Shown: piece after piece, positions 1 through 11,104 of the stretch
Layout: the number at the start of each line of letters is the position of its first letter
Position numbering within the stretch: the first letter of the stretch is position 1
Assembly (NCBI RefSeq): GCF_950023065.1
Contig: NC_088680.1
Span: 46,054,559-46,118,558 of the forward strand
Length of the DNA: 64,000 nucleotides
From: Planococcus citri
Taxonomy: Eukaryota > Arthropoda > Insecta > Hemiptera > Pseudococcidae
Direction of reading: 5' to 3'
The notes under the pieces: generated by a model
What the model was told of the DNA's origin: nothing
The model's database searches: none
The model's input: the letters and a program-made list of their open reading frames with translations, nothing else
Translations under genes and position numbers: made by a program

Positions 1-204
1 TATTTTTCTTCTTATAGTATATACCTGCTTAAGTATATGTGGTACTTGTGTAATGTAAATTTTTTTTCAAGTCCACTTCTGTGTTATGTACTACGTCGAT
101 GTGGTAATTTGCATAATGAGTGTAAAAGTTACGTTAATAGTACATTTAAAAGCCGACAAGGGGCTTTTACAAGTGGTTAGGTTGCGGTTGATTTTTAATT
201 ATTT

Positions 205-235
205 GTTTTCGTTTGTTTTGTTTTTCTAGGTAAGT
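205..235 (+). other. Candidate recursive (ratchet) splice site
   Basis: A pyrimidine-rich tract (TTTGTTTTGTTTTTCTAG) ends at 229 and is followed directly by a consensus donor, GTAAGT, at 230-235. An acceptor fused to a donor with no exon between is the signature of zero-length ratchet exons in long insect introns. Antp in Drosophila has a very long upstream intron between its two promoters, so a site here would fit if this DNA lies inside the orthologous intron. The match is seen; the function is inferred. TAG rather than CAG before the junction is acceptable but weaker. Confidence 0.3.
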
Positions 236-909
236 CGAGAAAAATGTCCAATGAGGTGTTGATTATGGAATTTAGATGATAAGATGAACGTGTACCAGGT
301 AACCTTATTCCTAAATGATGTAGCAAAATTCATAAAAAATTCTGAGTAATTTTCTAATCAGCTCTGATGTGGGCAGTTGAGTCCATTTTTCACCAATTAT
401 TGATTTTGAAAAAGGGAGAGAGGACAAAAAGAACGATTTTGGCTGGTTATAATTTAATAATTTGCTGGGCATAAGGTAATCGATAATTTATAGACCTCGG
501 AGTATTTCTTTGGTAGACGTTTAAATAGCTTTTTAACGTTATCGTCTTTCTCATGTATAGCTGCTTGCCACGTCATAGACGTGGAGCAGAAGCAAAAGAA
601 GAAGAAAAAAAAAGAGCAACAGAGACGAAAATATCGTATCGTTTGCCAGCAAAAAATACATATATATAAACCATTATATCGCATACACGGTCGCAAGCAT
701 ATAGACCGAGTACATGAGAATGGGTTTGCAGAGAGGTATACATACAATCGGACACACGATTTTTTTGGCCGGATTGTAGGGGCGTTAAATTGAGAAAATT
801 CGCCCGGCTGCTTAGATCGGTGGCACCGACAGCAAGAGCTTTCAAAGTCTCTGCGTGCCTGTGCTTTTTGCTCTGCAAAAGCTGTTGGCTGCGATAGTGC
901 AATACTTAC

Positions 910-1009
910 CTGGGTGTGTTTTAGACATGGCGACGGTGTCGGTATCGCTGTTATTCAGCTCGGTATTTATTTTCAGGCCATTATTCGCGCTCGTGTGAAT
1001 AAACGCCAT
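910..1009 (-). CDS. Candidate first coding exon of an unidentified minus-strand gene
   Basis: On the minus strand an ATG at 1009 (A at -3, G at +4) opens 33 codons, MAFIHTSANNGLK...VAMSKTHP plus one base. They end exactly at a consensus donor, CCCAG|GTAAGT, with the intron starting at 909. The stretch is less AT-biased than its surroundings and contains no homopolymer. A TATATAAG box lies about 165 bp upstream of the ATG. The frame stays open upstream of this ATG, so an earlier start at 1162 is possible but less well placed. The protein is not recognised. Any further exons would lie to the left, beyond the window. It could also be a chance combination of ATG and donor. Confidence 0.3.
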
Positions 1010-1173
1010 ATTTACGTTATCTGAATTATGCGGAATTAGATTTCGGCTCGGTTGGTGGCGGTGGTGCTGGTGCTGGAAATGATGGAATTTCGTGTACGTA
1101 CGCAGGCCAGGGGGATATATGCTCGTATTGCAGGAACGTACAACAACACAGGCACAGGCCATGTATCGGATGG

Positions 1174-1181
1174 CTTATATA
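1174..1181 (-). promoter_or_regulatory. TATA-like box upstream of the minus-strand candidate exon
   Basis: TATATAAG reads on the minus strand here. A start site about 30 bp downstream (near 1145) would give a leader of roughly 135 nt before the ATG at 1009. TATA-like words are common in this AT-rich sequence, so this supports the candidate only weakly. Confidence 0.2.
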
Positions 1182-1319
1182 CTATATATTGATGACGTAA
1201 TATATGCCGAGTTTTTCGGGGCTGGGACATCGGTATACATAGCGAGCTATTCGTTATCTAATTCGGATGACAGGAGCTCAGTCATGTGTAACTACGCTCG
1301 CCATATATCAAATCCGCGT

Positions 1320-4300
1320 TACTGATTTTCGCATCCCTTCATCGTCGTCATCGGCGTCCTATCTATCTCACTCTTTCTCTCCCACTTCTCTCTATGGCGG
1401 TGTATATGGTATATTGTGTATGCCTCCATCGTTTGGTATAAAGCATCCCTTCGCCCGTATATATACGTTCGAACGCGTCTATCGGATTTATTTTATTCTT
1501 CGGCAAAATTTAATTGCGAAAACAGTTTCACGCTCGAATTACTCTATCGGTGAAATTATTTTTAAATTCGACTGTATCAACGCCAGCATATACCATGTAC
1601 CATACACATCGATGCTATCCTCTCGTTATAGGCAGTCCTTTACACACCTGCAATCCTTCCCTTCCGACTGCTCTTTCGATCAACGACCACTCGAGTGTGG
1701 ATTTGGTGTATTTGCGGTGTGTGTTGGTACACAATATTTATCTGCGGTGTATACATAGATTCGAATAAGATGAATTTGTTGAATCATGTTAATCGAATTT
1801 GTGTATGTACTCGTAGATGGGTCCAATGTCCACTATATTTTGCTCGATGTGGTTAGCTCTGTTGATGAAAATGTTCATACTGTGTCATTGACTTTTATGC
1901 TTTTGTGGTTGTGTAAGGATTTAAGGGTGTTTGTCTGAATCTATTTTGAATGCTGTAGATACCTAATATTGCTGTAATGGGTATTTGAATTACAATCATT
2001 GTAAATACAATCGAAATGTCCCATATAAGTGTCGCTTTAGCTATATCTAAATTGATATTATGAATGGTAAATGGGTATGTTGACTTTGCCTAAATGTTTA
2101 TGTATCTGCAGGATTATGTAATTATTTACACACCTATGCTGATTGAAAAAAAAAAGAAACCAAGTTTTAGATGAGGCAAAATACTAAAGTCTGTGATGAT
2201 TCAAATTTCCACCACTTTGATTCTTATCATTTTTTTTTTTTTTGGAAAACTCTTTGTTCAGCCTCCAGGGTCTCTTCAAAGTTTGAAGCATCCTATATTT
2301 CAAGCAGAATTTGCAATTTTATTGCCAATATATCTCAGAAATTAAACCTTCTATAGAGAAAAAATTGATGATACCTATTTGATTGGAAATGCAAGTATTT
2401 GGGTCCATTTTTTCCCTCATCAGTTTTGTCTTGGAACTTTTTTTTTGGCCTCCAGAGCGTCTCAAAGGTACGATCGTTTTCATTTCCCAAATTGCCCCAC
2501 AATTTAAAATTCACATTCTTTTGCCAAAAAAAAATTTTTAAAAATAAAAAAATAAGAAAAACGTTTATGGAATTAATGTTAGGATTTTTTTTAAGCTTTT
2601 GAGCATTTCTGAATAAGAATTTTAAAAAATTAGGCCAAAAGGAAAAATCAGAATTTGATTGAATTAGGCTAAGGAAGCTGAAAATTTGGTTAGTACTCTA
2701 TTTTTGACCTCATTCTTCTTCCAAATTGATTAGAAATGGTTTCAATCCATTTTGAGCAGTTTTGGAGACTCCTGTAAATTTTTGGAAATTGCAGTGTGTA
2801 CAAAATTTCACCTGAGTGAGTTATAAAGTTGAAATTTGGCATCTACCTCCCTCTTTTTCAACGTTATAATCGTTTGAAGGCAGTTTTGAGTCATTCTGAG
2901 GCCTTCAGCATACTTTTAGAAATCCATAATTTTCCATAGGTTACTCAGAAATTCTTCCAAATGAATTTTGAAACGTGTATTTCTCCAGCGATTTCATCCC
3001 TTCCTTTTACTTTTGCCCAGAACCTGTAGTAAGAAGGGGTATATAGGAATGTTAGGTAATAAGACGTATACACCGTATACAATTTTAGTCGATAATTTGG
3101 AAAATTTTTTGGGAATGTTTGTTATATTTTTTTCAAGTAAGTACATATTTATTTTGACATTAGAAATTGACCATTTTTTTAATCGCTTCTTTTTGACCAA
3201 AAAATATGCCAGGGGAGGGGTTTATTTTTTTTCTGAAATTAGAAACTATATTTTTTTCTAAATGTTTTCTCGAACGATCGATTTGGCAATTTTTTATAAC
3301 GAAAAAATGTCATCTACCTATACGTTTTCCTTTTCTACCTGCACAAGACATTTTGTGTGGGGACTCTCTTTCATAAAACATATTTTTTCAAACAAAAAAT
3401 CATTTTTGCTTCCAATAAGTAAATTATGCCTGAAGAATATTCGATCTAAGTAGGTACCTATTTCTCAAATTCCAATACAATTGAAATTTTAAAATAAACC
3501 TGTGAGGAATTCATTGACTTGTGCATTTACTTCCCTCATTTTCCACTCGTCAAATAAAATTTCTTTCTTTTCGATAATCGTATTTTTGCAATATGGATAC
3601 TATTTTTACGATTCCGATTTTATTTTTAGGAATGCACTATTTATTCAATTGAACAGCGATACAAGCGATTAATTTTTTTGACTCATTTTCACCTATACAT
3701 AGTAACAACTGCGTGATTTTTTCTGTTTTTAGCAATCTTGTTTGCACAGTTGATCGTCTGCCTACGTGGGTATGGGTGTAGCGTAATATTTTTATAATTT
3801 AAAAAGTTTTTTGGTTCATGATCGTCATAAATGTTTCGGTCTACGATGAAGAAGTCTGTTAAAATTAATAAACGCTGATTTCTTTTTAAACAAGTATAGA
3901 TAGAACTGTGTAAGCTTTGATATTTTGAATAGGTGTACAAGAGAATTTCGAGTGAGTTAATTTTTTTTATTGCATATTTTTGAGCCTATAAAAGTAGGTA
4001 GGTAGGTAGTTTTATTTTTTTAATTAGACTTTTTTGACGATTATTCTTCGTTTTTTATTTTTATGAATTTTGAGACTAACTTCATGAATCATGATTTTGA
4101 TTTTTAAAGTAGGTGCCTACATAGATATGAAATAATTTTTTCCGATTAATTTATCAATTTACTAAGTTTATTTTGCTACTTTTCTTTTTTTTCAACCTGA
4201 AAAATTGTTTTTTTGTCTTTAAACTTTTTTAAAGTTTCCAAAATTTTCTTCACACCTGATTTTGAATTGTATTTTTCAATTTTAGTTCAAAATTTTTCGA

Positions 4301-6636
4301 AAAAAAATGTTAGAAATAGGTATCTAATAGATATGTAAAACATACCTATTCTAACTGATCAGAAAATTTTTTTCTACCTTCATGTTTTCTGGAAAATCGA
4401 TTTTTGTATAATTTTCCAACCCACAGATCTTCTGAGGAAATATAATTGAAGGAAACGCCGAAATGGAAAAAAGCTGGCGAATTTTAGTCCTCCTGGCGCA
4501 CAATTCAATAATTTTTACGTTCCCAGATTTTTTCACGTTTATCTGATTTTTATTCATAACTTATTGAAAATGTTCACTCAAATATACCTACCTAATCTTA
4601 AAAATTTGTAATCGAAAAAAAATTTCAACTAGGTATTCACACATACCTAATTAATTTTTATCCTCTAAATTAAAAAAAAAAAATCATCCCTTAAATCAAC
4701 TAATCGTTATCTAATCCAATTTAAAACATCGTATGAAAAATTTCCAAATTCGAAAAAAATTTGAATCTAAAAAACAACCCTCGTAACAATCCACCCTCAA
4801 CCACCTTAGCCTCACCACACCACTCACACACCTTCTAAACTCCAATATTCCTCCTTTGAAAAAAATTCCCTCTCAATAGAGAAATACGTATCTAAAATCG
4901 TAGACAACACTGTGACAACAGCGAGCAACCATAATGGTATTTTTGTGAGTTCGACTTGGAAATGAGAAACCATTATGAAAATGTTGACAACTTGACGGAT
5001 TATACCGGTGAAAACAGGCAAATGAGAATACGAGGCGGACGTTCTCGACTCTCGTCGACTAGGCAACTCCTCCCCTCGATTCTACACATTAAATAATTTC
5101 GAAAAACCCAATTCTCCTGCCATCTACATGATTTATTTCATACTATTGACGAGATCGATTACTGGCAGAAAGGTTCTTTACTTGTTTGAGGTGCTTTTGA
5201 CAGATACGTGCATTTTATAGAATATTTCGTACGATGGTATGTGTACCAAGTCTGCGTTTAAAAAGATGAAATTTTCATCGAACAGGGTTGAAAATTCAAT
5301 TTCAAATATTTCTCGAGTAGAATATCAAGTGCTAGGGTGATTTATATGTATCGATAATTGATTAAAATTACGTACATCGGAGAGTATACAGAGACTCTGG
5401 ATTACTTATATCTATAGTGAAGAAACTATCTCGACGTTGTGTCTTTTGGTGTCGTAAATTATGTTTTTCTTGATCTAAAGATAGAGCCACCGATTAAATA
5501 AATTCATTGAAATGTTCTAATCGATGATATTGATCTTGAGGAGTCAACTGCGTATTTGTCGTTAACTTACAAAATGTTTACGTTTTTGAAAGGCAAATTT
5601 TGATATGGGAAGTTCTTTGAAATAAATAGCCACTGATTGTAATACTTGTCAAGTTTCTAGATGATGCTCTGGGTGGGCTGTAAATTGAAATTTGGCGAAC
5701 AAAATGAAAGAAATTATTAGTAAAAAATATTTAGGGAGAGTATTTTGTAAGTTGGATAATTTCAAATCCGAATTTTCAGTAATTAATTTAAAGCATGCAT
5801 AAGGAATTTTTTGAAATAATTTGTCGGGCGAAAATTTGCAATTTCTCACTCATAAACTGCGATATTACCAAAGAGAAAATTTATCCACATAATTCTGTAC
5901 CTTTACACATTTCCATTATGCCTTTAAACGCTTTCCATATGCAACTTATCCATCTCGTTAAACAAATAGCCTACTGAACACATTTCAAGGCAGCTGGAAC
6001 ATGAAAAACACAAAACCCCCACTGTTCTTTTAAAATAACATTTTAGTCGATGAATCGCGAAATTTACACCCCGAGAAAAAAATTTTCTCTCGAAAATCTC
6101 TTAATGGAGGACCCCTTTCGTGAACGCGATAACTTCGAGCAGCACGAGCGTTGAAAAATGATTTATTTGGCAAAATAATAAGAAAACATCAAAAAACCGA
6201 GCTGTTTAATTCGCATTCGTTTGATAGTTAATTTATCGAATGAAGGTTTTTGAATTTTTTTTTTCTCAATTCTTTTAATGAGTCGACGCGTCTCTTTTTT
6301 TTACTCGTATTTTTAATTTTGCTATAAATTTATGTTCTTAATTCTTCGGAGAAAACAACTCAAACACAGAGAACCTTTTATAGTGCAGTATTTCAAATTA
6401 ATCCCTAAAGCCTTTTAAATTATTATGGAAAAGGGTGTGTTTTTTGGTAAGGGAACCTTTTATTTCATTTTCACTTCCGGTCATCGTGGCAAAAATTTGC
6501 ATTAAAACTGCCTTCTGCAAGTTTTTTCTATAGAAAAGTGCTCCTATTTGGGTGTATTTTTTTTCTGCGAAGAAGGTTTCTATACAACGAGAGAAATTAG
6601 TCGGTCGCGCGAGTCTTGTTTTCTTAATTGATACCA
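1320..6636. other. AT-rich non-coding DNA without a recognisable gene
   Basis: The longest open frame (163 codons from 1267) has no recognisable domain and coding-poor composition. The region holds many poly-T/poly-A tracts and TAGGTA-type words, two copies of a dispersed repeat (about 2640-2935), and one CTCF-core-like word, CTGCCATCTAC, at 5117-5127. Nothing else was identified. Confidence 0.6.
2640..2935 (+). repeat. Two degenerate copies of a dispersed AT-rich repeat family
   Basis: Both copies share the ordered blocks AAATTTGG, TCTATTTTTGACCTC, ATTGATTAGAAATGGTTTCAA, GAGNCCTTCAG and a terminal TTTTTGGAAATT, with variation. The same block order recurs near 26.3-26.5, 38.9-39.2, 47.2, 48.1-48.2 and 56.1 kb, in both orientations. 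No coding content or terminal repeats were seen, so the class is unknown. Confidence 0.45.
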
Positions 6637-6661
6637 CGTAGAGCGGGCAAATAGCGGTTTT

Positions 6662-7469
6662 AAAAAGGAAAAAATTGGCACATCAATTTTTTCTTCGGGA
6701 ATGTGTTCGGATGGACCCTCTGAACCACCAAAAAAAAGCCGACTCTCCTATCCCTGGAGGAAAATTTTTTAGGGGGCTGAAACCGGTTCTGATTCACGTT
6801 TTTTGCGTTTTACTCCGTAAATATTAGGTTTTTGAGAAAAACTACCATGACGAAAAATGTTCCCCTTTGAATTCTCGACAATTTGATGCTACACTCGATA
6901 CCCTTTGCTCAAGGGGGGTGTCCAAAAAAAGGGGTGGAAAAAGTAGGTGTTTCAAAAAAGGTCAGTCCAATAAATTAATCAAAATTACCACTTAAAATCA
7001 TTCGTTTTGGCTCAAATTTTTTTTACAAAATCTACTCACCCAACTACTAATAAAACTATCATTGGTTTGTCTTCAACCCTCCTCGGGGGTTCGTGAGGGT
7101 TGCTTGATTTTTCAAGTAACACATTACTGAATCATATATTTGAAAAAGAAATCTGGACGTGCGATATATCGAATAGTATGTTTTCGAGGTCGCTGAATAC
7201 GAATATGTACTCATTTTTTGCATACAACCCCTCAAAGCCCCTCTGTGCCCCAAAATGGGGGTCAAAATTTTGAAAAATCGTGAAAAGTCGAGTGATATAT
7301 CGAATGGTACGTTTTCGAGGTCGCCGAGTGCGAATATGAACTTATTTTTTGGGTCCCACCCCCCAATGTTCCCCTGTGCCCCAAAATGAGGGTGAAAATT
7401 TTGAAAAATCGTGAAAAGTCGAGTGATATATCGAATTGCATGTTTTAAAAGTCGCTGAGCACGAATATG
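6662..7469 (+). repeat. Left arm of foldback element
   Basis: The reverse complement of this arm matches 8680-9487. Homology is continuous up to the word GCACGAATATG ending at 7469. Beyond that only the internal tandem units remain similar. Confidence 0.85.
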
Positions 7470-7705
7470 GCCTTATTTTTTGGGCCCAACCCCGCACAGC
7501 TCCCAACTGCCCCAAAAAAAAGCCAAAATTTTGAAAAAATGTGAAAAGTCGAGTGACATATTGAATGGTATGTTTTCGAAATCGCTGAGTACGAATATGA
7601 ACTTATTTTTTGCCTACAGCCCCTCAAAGCTCTTCTGTGCCCCAAAATGAGGGTCAAAATTTTGAAAACTCGTGAAAAGTCGACTGATATATCGAATGGT
7701 ATGTT
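7150..7705 (+). repeat. Internal tandem array, left arm (about 130 bp unit)
   Basis: The word GATATATCGAAT (or one-base variants) recurs at about 7163, 7291, 7424, 7554 and 7683. Each copy is followed by GTNNGTTTT, GTCGCTGAG, ACGAATATG, a CCCC-rich block, TGTGCCCCAAAATG and TTTTGAAAAATCGTGAAAAGTC. Period is about 128-133 bp. Confidence 0.8.
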
Positions 7706-7802
7706 TTTTTTAAAAAAACACGAACTACGAACTACTAATTTTCGATGTTTTCTTCCATCAAAAAAAAAATGATTTCATTTTGTTTTCGATTGGTAGCCAA
7801 TA

Positions 7803-8254
7803 CAGTAGACTCCTGATTATCCGACCTAATCGGGGGTGTAAGGTGGGTCGGATATCAAAAAAGTCGGATAATCCAAAATTGATGTTTTAAGCCTTAAAAA
7901 TGAAGTGCATAACCTTGAGACGACAAGCTTTCATTCAGAAAATCAAGTTTTTGCTCAAAGCAGGAACAAAGAATCGAAAAAATAACTAATAAACAAAAAT
8001 AACGTACTTTTGTACATAAAAGACAATGAAATACTGACTCAAATTATAATTTTTTGAGATAAGTTGGATCGATTTCAAGGAAAATAACACCGTTAGAATA
8101 CAAAATGCTGAATCCTGCATTATTATTTACACTCCAAAATCAAAAATTAGATGTTTTTTGGATTATCCGACCTTGGTGGGTCGGATAATGCGAAAAGTAA
8201 GTCGGATAAATTCGTACCAGATAACCTGAAAGTCGGATAATTGGGAGTCTACTG
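7803..8254. mobile_element. pogo/Tigger-like MITE nested inside the foldback element
   Basis: The element starts CAGTAGACTCCTGATTATCC and ends with the inverted version (GGATAATTGGGAGTCTACTG), flanked on both sides by TA (7801-7802 and 8255-8256). CAGT-starting terminal repeats containing ATTATCCGA and a TA duplication are typical of the pogo/Tigger branch of Tc1/mariner. Subterminal copies of GTCGGATAAT occur at about 7870 and 8165-8215. At 452 bp with no transposase frame it is a non-autonomous MITE. It lies in the spacer between the arms of the larger element, so it inserted after, or travelled with, that element. Confidence 0.8.
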
Positions 8255-8429
8255 TAAAAAATGAAATCGAAAACTTTACAGGAAAACAATCGAAATGAAA
8301 ACACTGAGATAGACAAGAAGATTGACATCTTGCCTACTAAAGACATTGAGGATAATTTTGTGGCGTTAGTAGGACGTTTGAATAGTAAAATGAGTGAAAT
8401 AATAAAAATGAGTCTGTAGTCGTAATCAG

Positions 8430-9000
8430 CGATCTTGAAAACATACTATTCGACGTATTACACGTTTTTTGGTGACTTTTCGAAATTTTATCCTATTTAG
8501 GGGGCGTAAGGGGATTTTGAGGGATCGTAAGTAGAGCAGGAAAAAAGTGCATATTCCAGTTCAGTGTCTCGAAAACATACAAATCGATATATCACTCGAC
8601 TATTCGCGATTTTTCAAAATTTTGACCTTCATTTTGAGGCACAGAGGGGCTTTGAGGGACTGTAGGCAAAAAATAAGTTCATATTCGTGCTCAGCGACTT
8701 TTAAAACATGCAATTCGATATATCACTCGACTTTTCACGATTTTTCAAAATTTTCACCCTCATTTTGGGGCACAGGGGAACATTGGGGGGTGGGACCCAA
8801 AAAATAAGTTCATATTCGCACTCGGCGACCTCGAAAACGTACCATTCGATATATCACTCGACTTTTCACGATTTTTCAAAATTTTGACCCCCATTTTGGG
8901 GCACAGAGGGGCTTTGAGGGGTTGTATGCAAAAAATGAGTACATATTCGTATTCAGCGACCTCGAAAACATACTATTCGATATATCGCACGTCCAGATTT
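8430..9000 (-). repeat. Internal tandem array, right arm (about 130 bp unit)
   Basis: Inverted counterpart of the left array: ATTCGATATATC-type words at about 8450 (degenerate), 8586, 8714, 8847 and 8980. The innermost units differ from their left partners, while the outer units are identical to them. Confidence 0.8.
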
Positions 9001-9487
9001 CTTTTTCAAATATATGATTCAGTAATGTGTTACTTGAAAAATCAAGCAACCCTCACGAACCCCCGAGGAGGGTTGAAGACAAACCAATGATAGTTTTATT
9101 AGTAGTTGGGTGAGTAGATTTTGTAAAAAAAATTTGAGCCAAAACGAATGATTTTAAGTGGTAATTTTGATTAATTTATTGGACTGACCTTTTTTGAAAC
9201 ACCTACTTTTTCCACCCCTTTTTTTGGACACCCCCCTTGAGCAAAGGGTATCGAGTGTAGCATCAAATTGTCGAGAATTCAAAGGGGAACATTTTTCGTC
9301 ATGGTAGTTTTTCTCAAAAACCTAATATTTACGGAGTAAAACGCAAAAAACGTGAATCAGAACCGGTTTCAGCCCCCTAAAAAATTTTCCTCCAGGGATA
9401 GGAGAGTCGGCTTTTTTTTGGTGGTTCAGAGGGTCCATCCGAACACATTCCCGAAGAAAAAATTGATGTGCCAATTTTTTCCTTTTT
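8680..9487 (-). repeat. Right arm of foldback element
   Basis: Inverted copy of 6662-7469, ending AATTTTTTCCTTTTT at 9487. Beyond it about 34 bp more is only loosely inverted-repeated, up to CCCGCTCTAC. Confidence 0.85.
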
Positions 9488-9521
9488 GCCACTGCTTTTT
9501 TACGTTATTTTCCCGCTCTAC

Positions 9522-11100
9522 ACGACACTTTGCACTGTTTTTTGAAAAACACTGTCACATAATTTTTCGCCAGTATGAAAACTAGATACTCGAACTCGAA
9601 CTGTGATTTTTTCCAACGAACTTGGTGTTTCACGATCGACTTAAAAACGTGTACTGGGATAGATTTAGTCAGGTGGATGAAATGTTACCTTTTGATGTGG
9701 TGAAAGTTATGTAAAAATGTTTGCAAACAAACGAAATTTACCTTTGTGGTGTTTGTTTAAAAGGAGAGAAAAAAAAGTGTTCTTTGATCCGGCTCGTGAA
9801 GGGCTTTTTTTTCTCATCATCTTACGTCATCGTGTTGCTTTCACCGAAACACCTTTGTAATACATACGATTCGTGCCTTTTATTTGAAAGAAGAAATGCT
9901 ATTGTTATATGAAAACGTCGCAGGACATTTGAATGATGCGTTTAGTGTATTCGTCGTGAATCTTCCTATACGTTTGAACATTTAAAAAGAAATATTTCCA
10001 AGAATCGATGCTGATCTTAATTATTTAATTCTGTTACACGTGATACTTTTCTATATGTATGGTATATAAGATGTTCTTTGCTGGTTTCAAAACATCCCCT
10101 AAGATATAGGTATGTTTCATGTATGGCCTTAGGTATCCTGTGTTAGTTTGTCGGGGTGGTCTTTTTCGATTTTACTTCGTCTGGACGTACGATACAAGGC
10201 TGTGTAATTTGATTAAAATCCAGATACTTTTTCTCCTCCTTTAATTTTTCAACGCGTAGATTCACCGGCGATAATTTTTTTCCTGTGTTCTGGGAATCGC
10301 CACTCGGATTAATTTTGTTACCAGAATCGAAAATTTGCCAGTTCTCCGACGTATGATTTATTACCTCGTGTGTTCTTTGACAACCGTAACGTTTTGGTTT
10401 ATTTTTTTCTTAAACACGTAATTATTTATTAAGGAAGATCGCTGTTCGCTTAGATGCCTTTGGGTTGTTTTAAAAATTGATCTAATGTGTACCATGTTTG
10501 AAGTGAAAATGTTGAGATGAAAAAAATATTAGGTAAACACGTGTAAGTATGTAGATGGATCGAAACAAGTTTATTTAGTATTTTAGGATGAGGGTTAGAA
10601 GGGTGGAAGAAAATGAAACAAATCTGGCGGACAGTTTTAATCTGATTTGTCCATTTATCAATTCGTGATACGATTCGAGAAGGGGTAAGTGGAACTGGAT
10701 CATTGAGGGATGAAGCAGGTCTGAAGCAGTTATTTCATTTTGACCTACTGTGGATAAAATCAATTCATTTTTAAATTATTTGAAATTCTCTTTGATTTTC
10801 ACAAGGAAATATGATTTTTGTGCTGGTAGGAGAGAGGGTCTCTCCAAAATTATTAAGACAGAATGCGTGTATTGTTGACATTAAAAAAGTCAAAATTTCA
10901 AAAAACTGGGGAAAAAATTTGACCAATTTCCAAAATTTAGAGAGTAAGCCTAATGGGTATAGGTTATCTGTTAGGTAGGTAGGTATTGCAATATTTTGCC
11001 TGAGTTTTAAGAAGTTGATGAAAATTAAATTGCAATGAGTTCTTGACATCATGTAAATCACTACTAATCTAATTTTCAGTAAATTACAAAAAATTATTGC
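9522..11100. other. Unique AT-rich non-coding DNA
   Basis: No gene, long repeat or RNA gene was recognised. Open frames are short and unrelated to known domains. Confidence 0.5.
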
Positions 11101-11104
11101 CAAT

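Larger units (their letters stand above)
6639..9521. mobile_element. Foldback-type element, 2.9 kb, long inverted arms with internal tandem repeats
   Basis: The two ends are inverted copies: GTAGAGCGGG begins at about 6638 and CCCGCTCTAC ends at 9521. The TA dinucleotide flanking GAGCGGG...CCCGCTC could be a TA target duplication. From 6662-7469 and 8680-9487 the arms are essentially identical in inverted order (808 bp each); for example, the same 68-residue frame reads at 7059-7265 on the minus strand and at 8884-9090 on the plus strand. Each arm has an outer unique part of about 0.5 kb and an inner array of about five units of roughly 130 bp. The spacer holds another MITE. No transposase frame is present, so it is non-autonomous. 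The near-identity of the arms implies recent origin or gene conversion. Confidence 0.8.

Noticed and set aside
1267..1758. 163-codon plus-strand frame
   Set aside because: No domain, pyrimidine-rich composition, no supporting promoter or splice signals.
7059..7265. 68-codon frame identical to one at 8884-9090
   Set aside because: Product of the inverted arms of the foldback element; no transposase motif.
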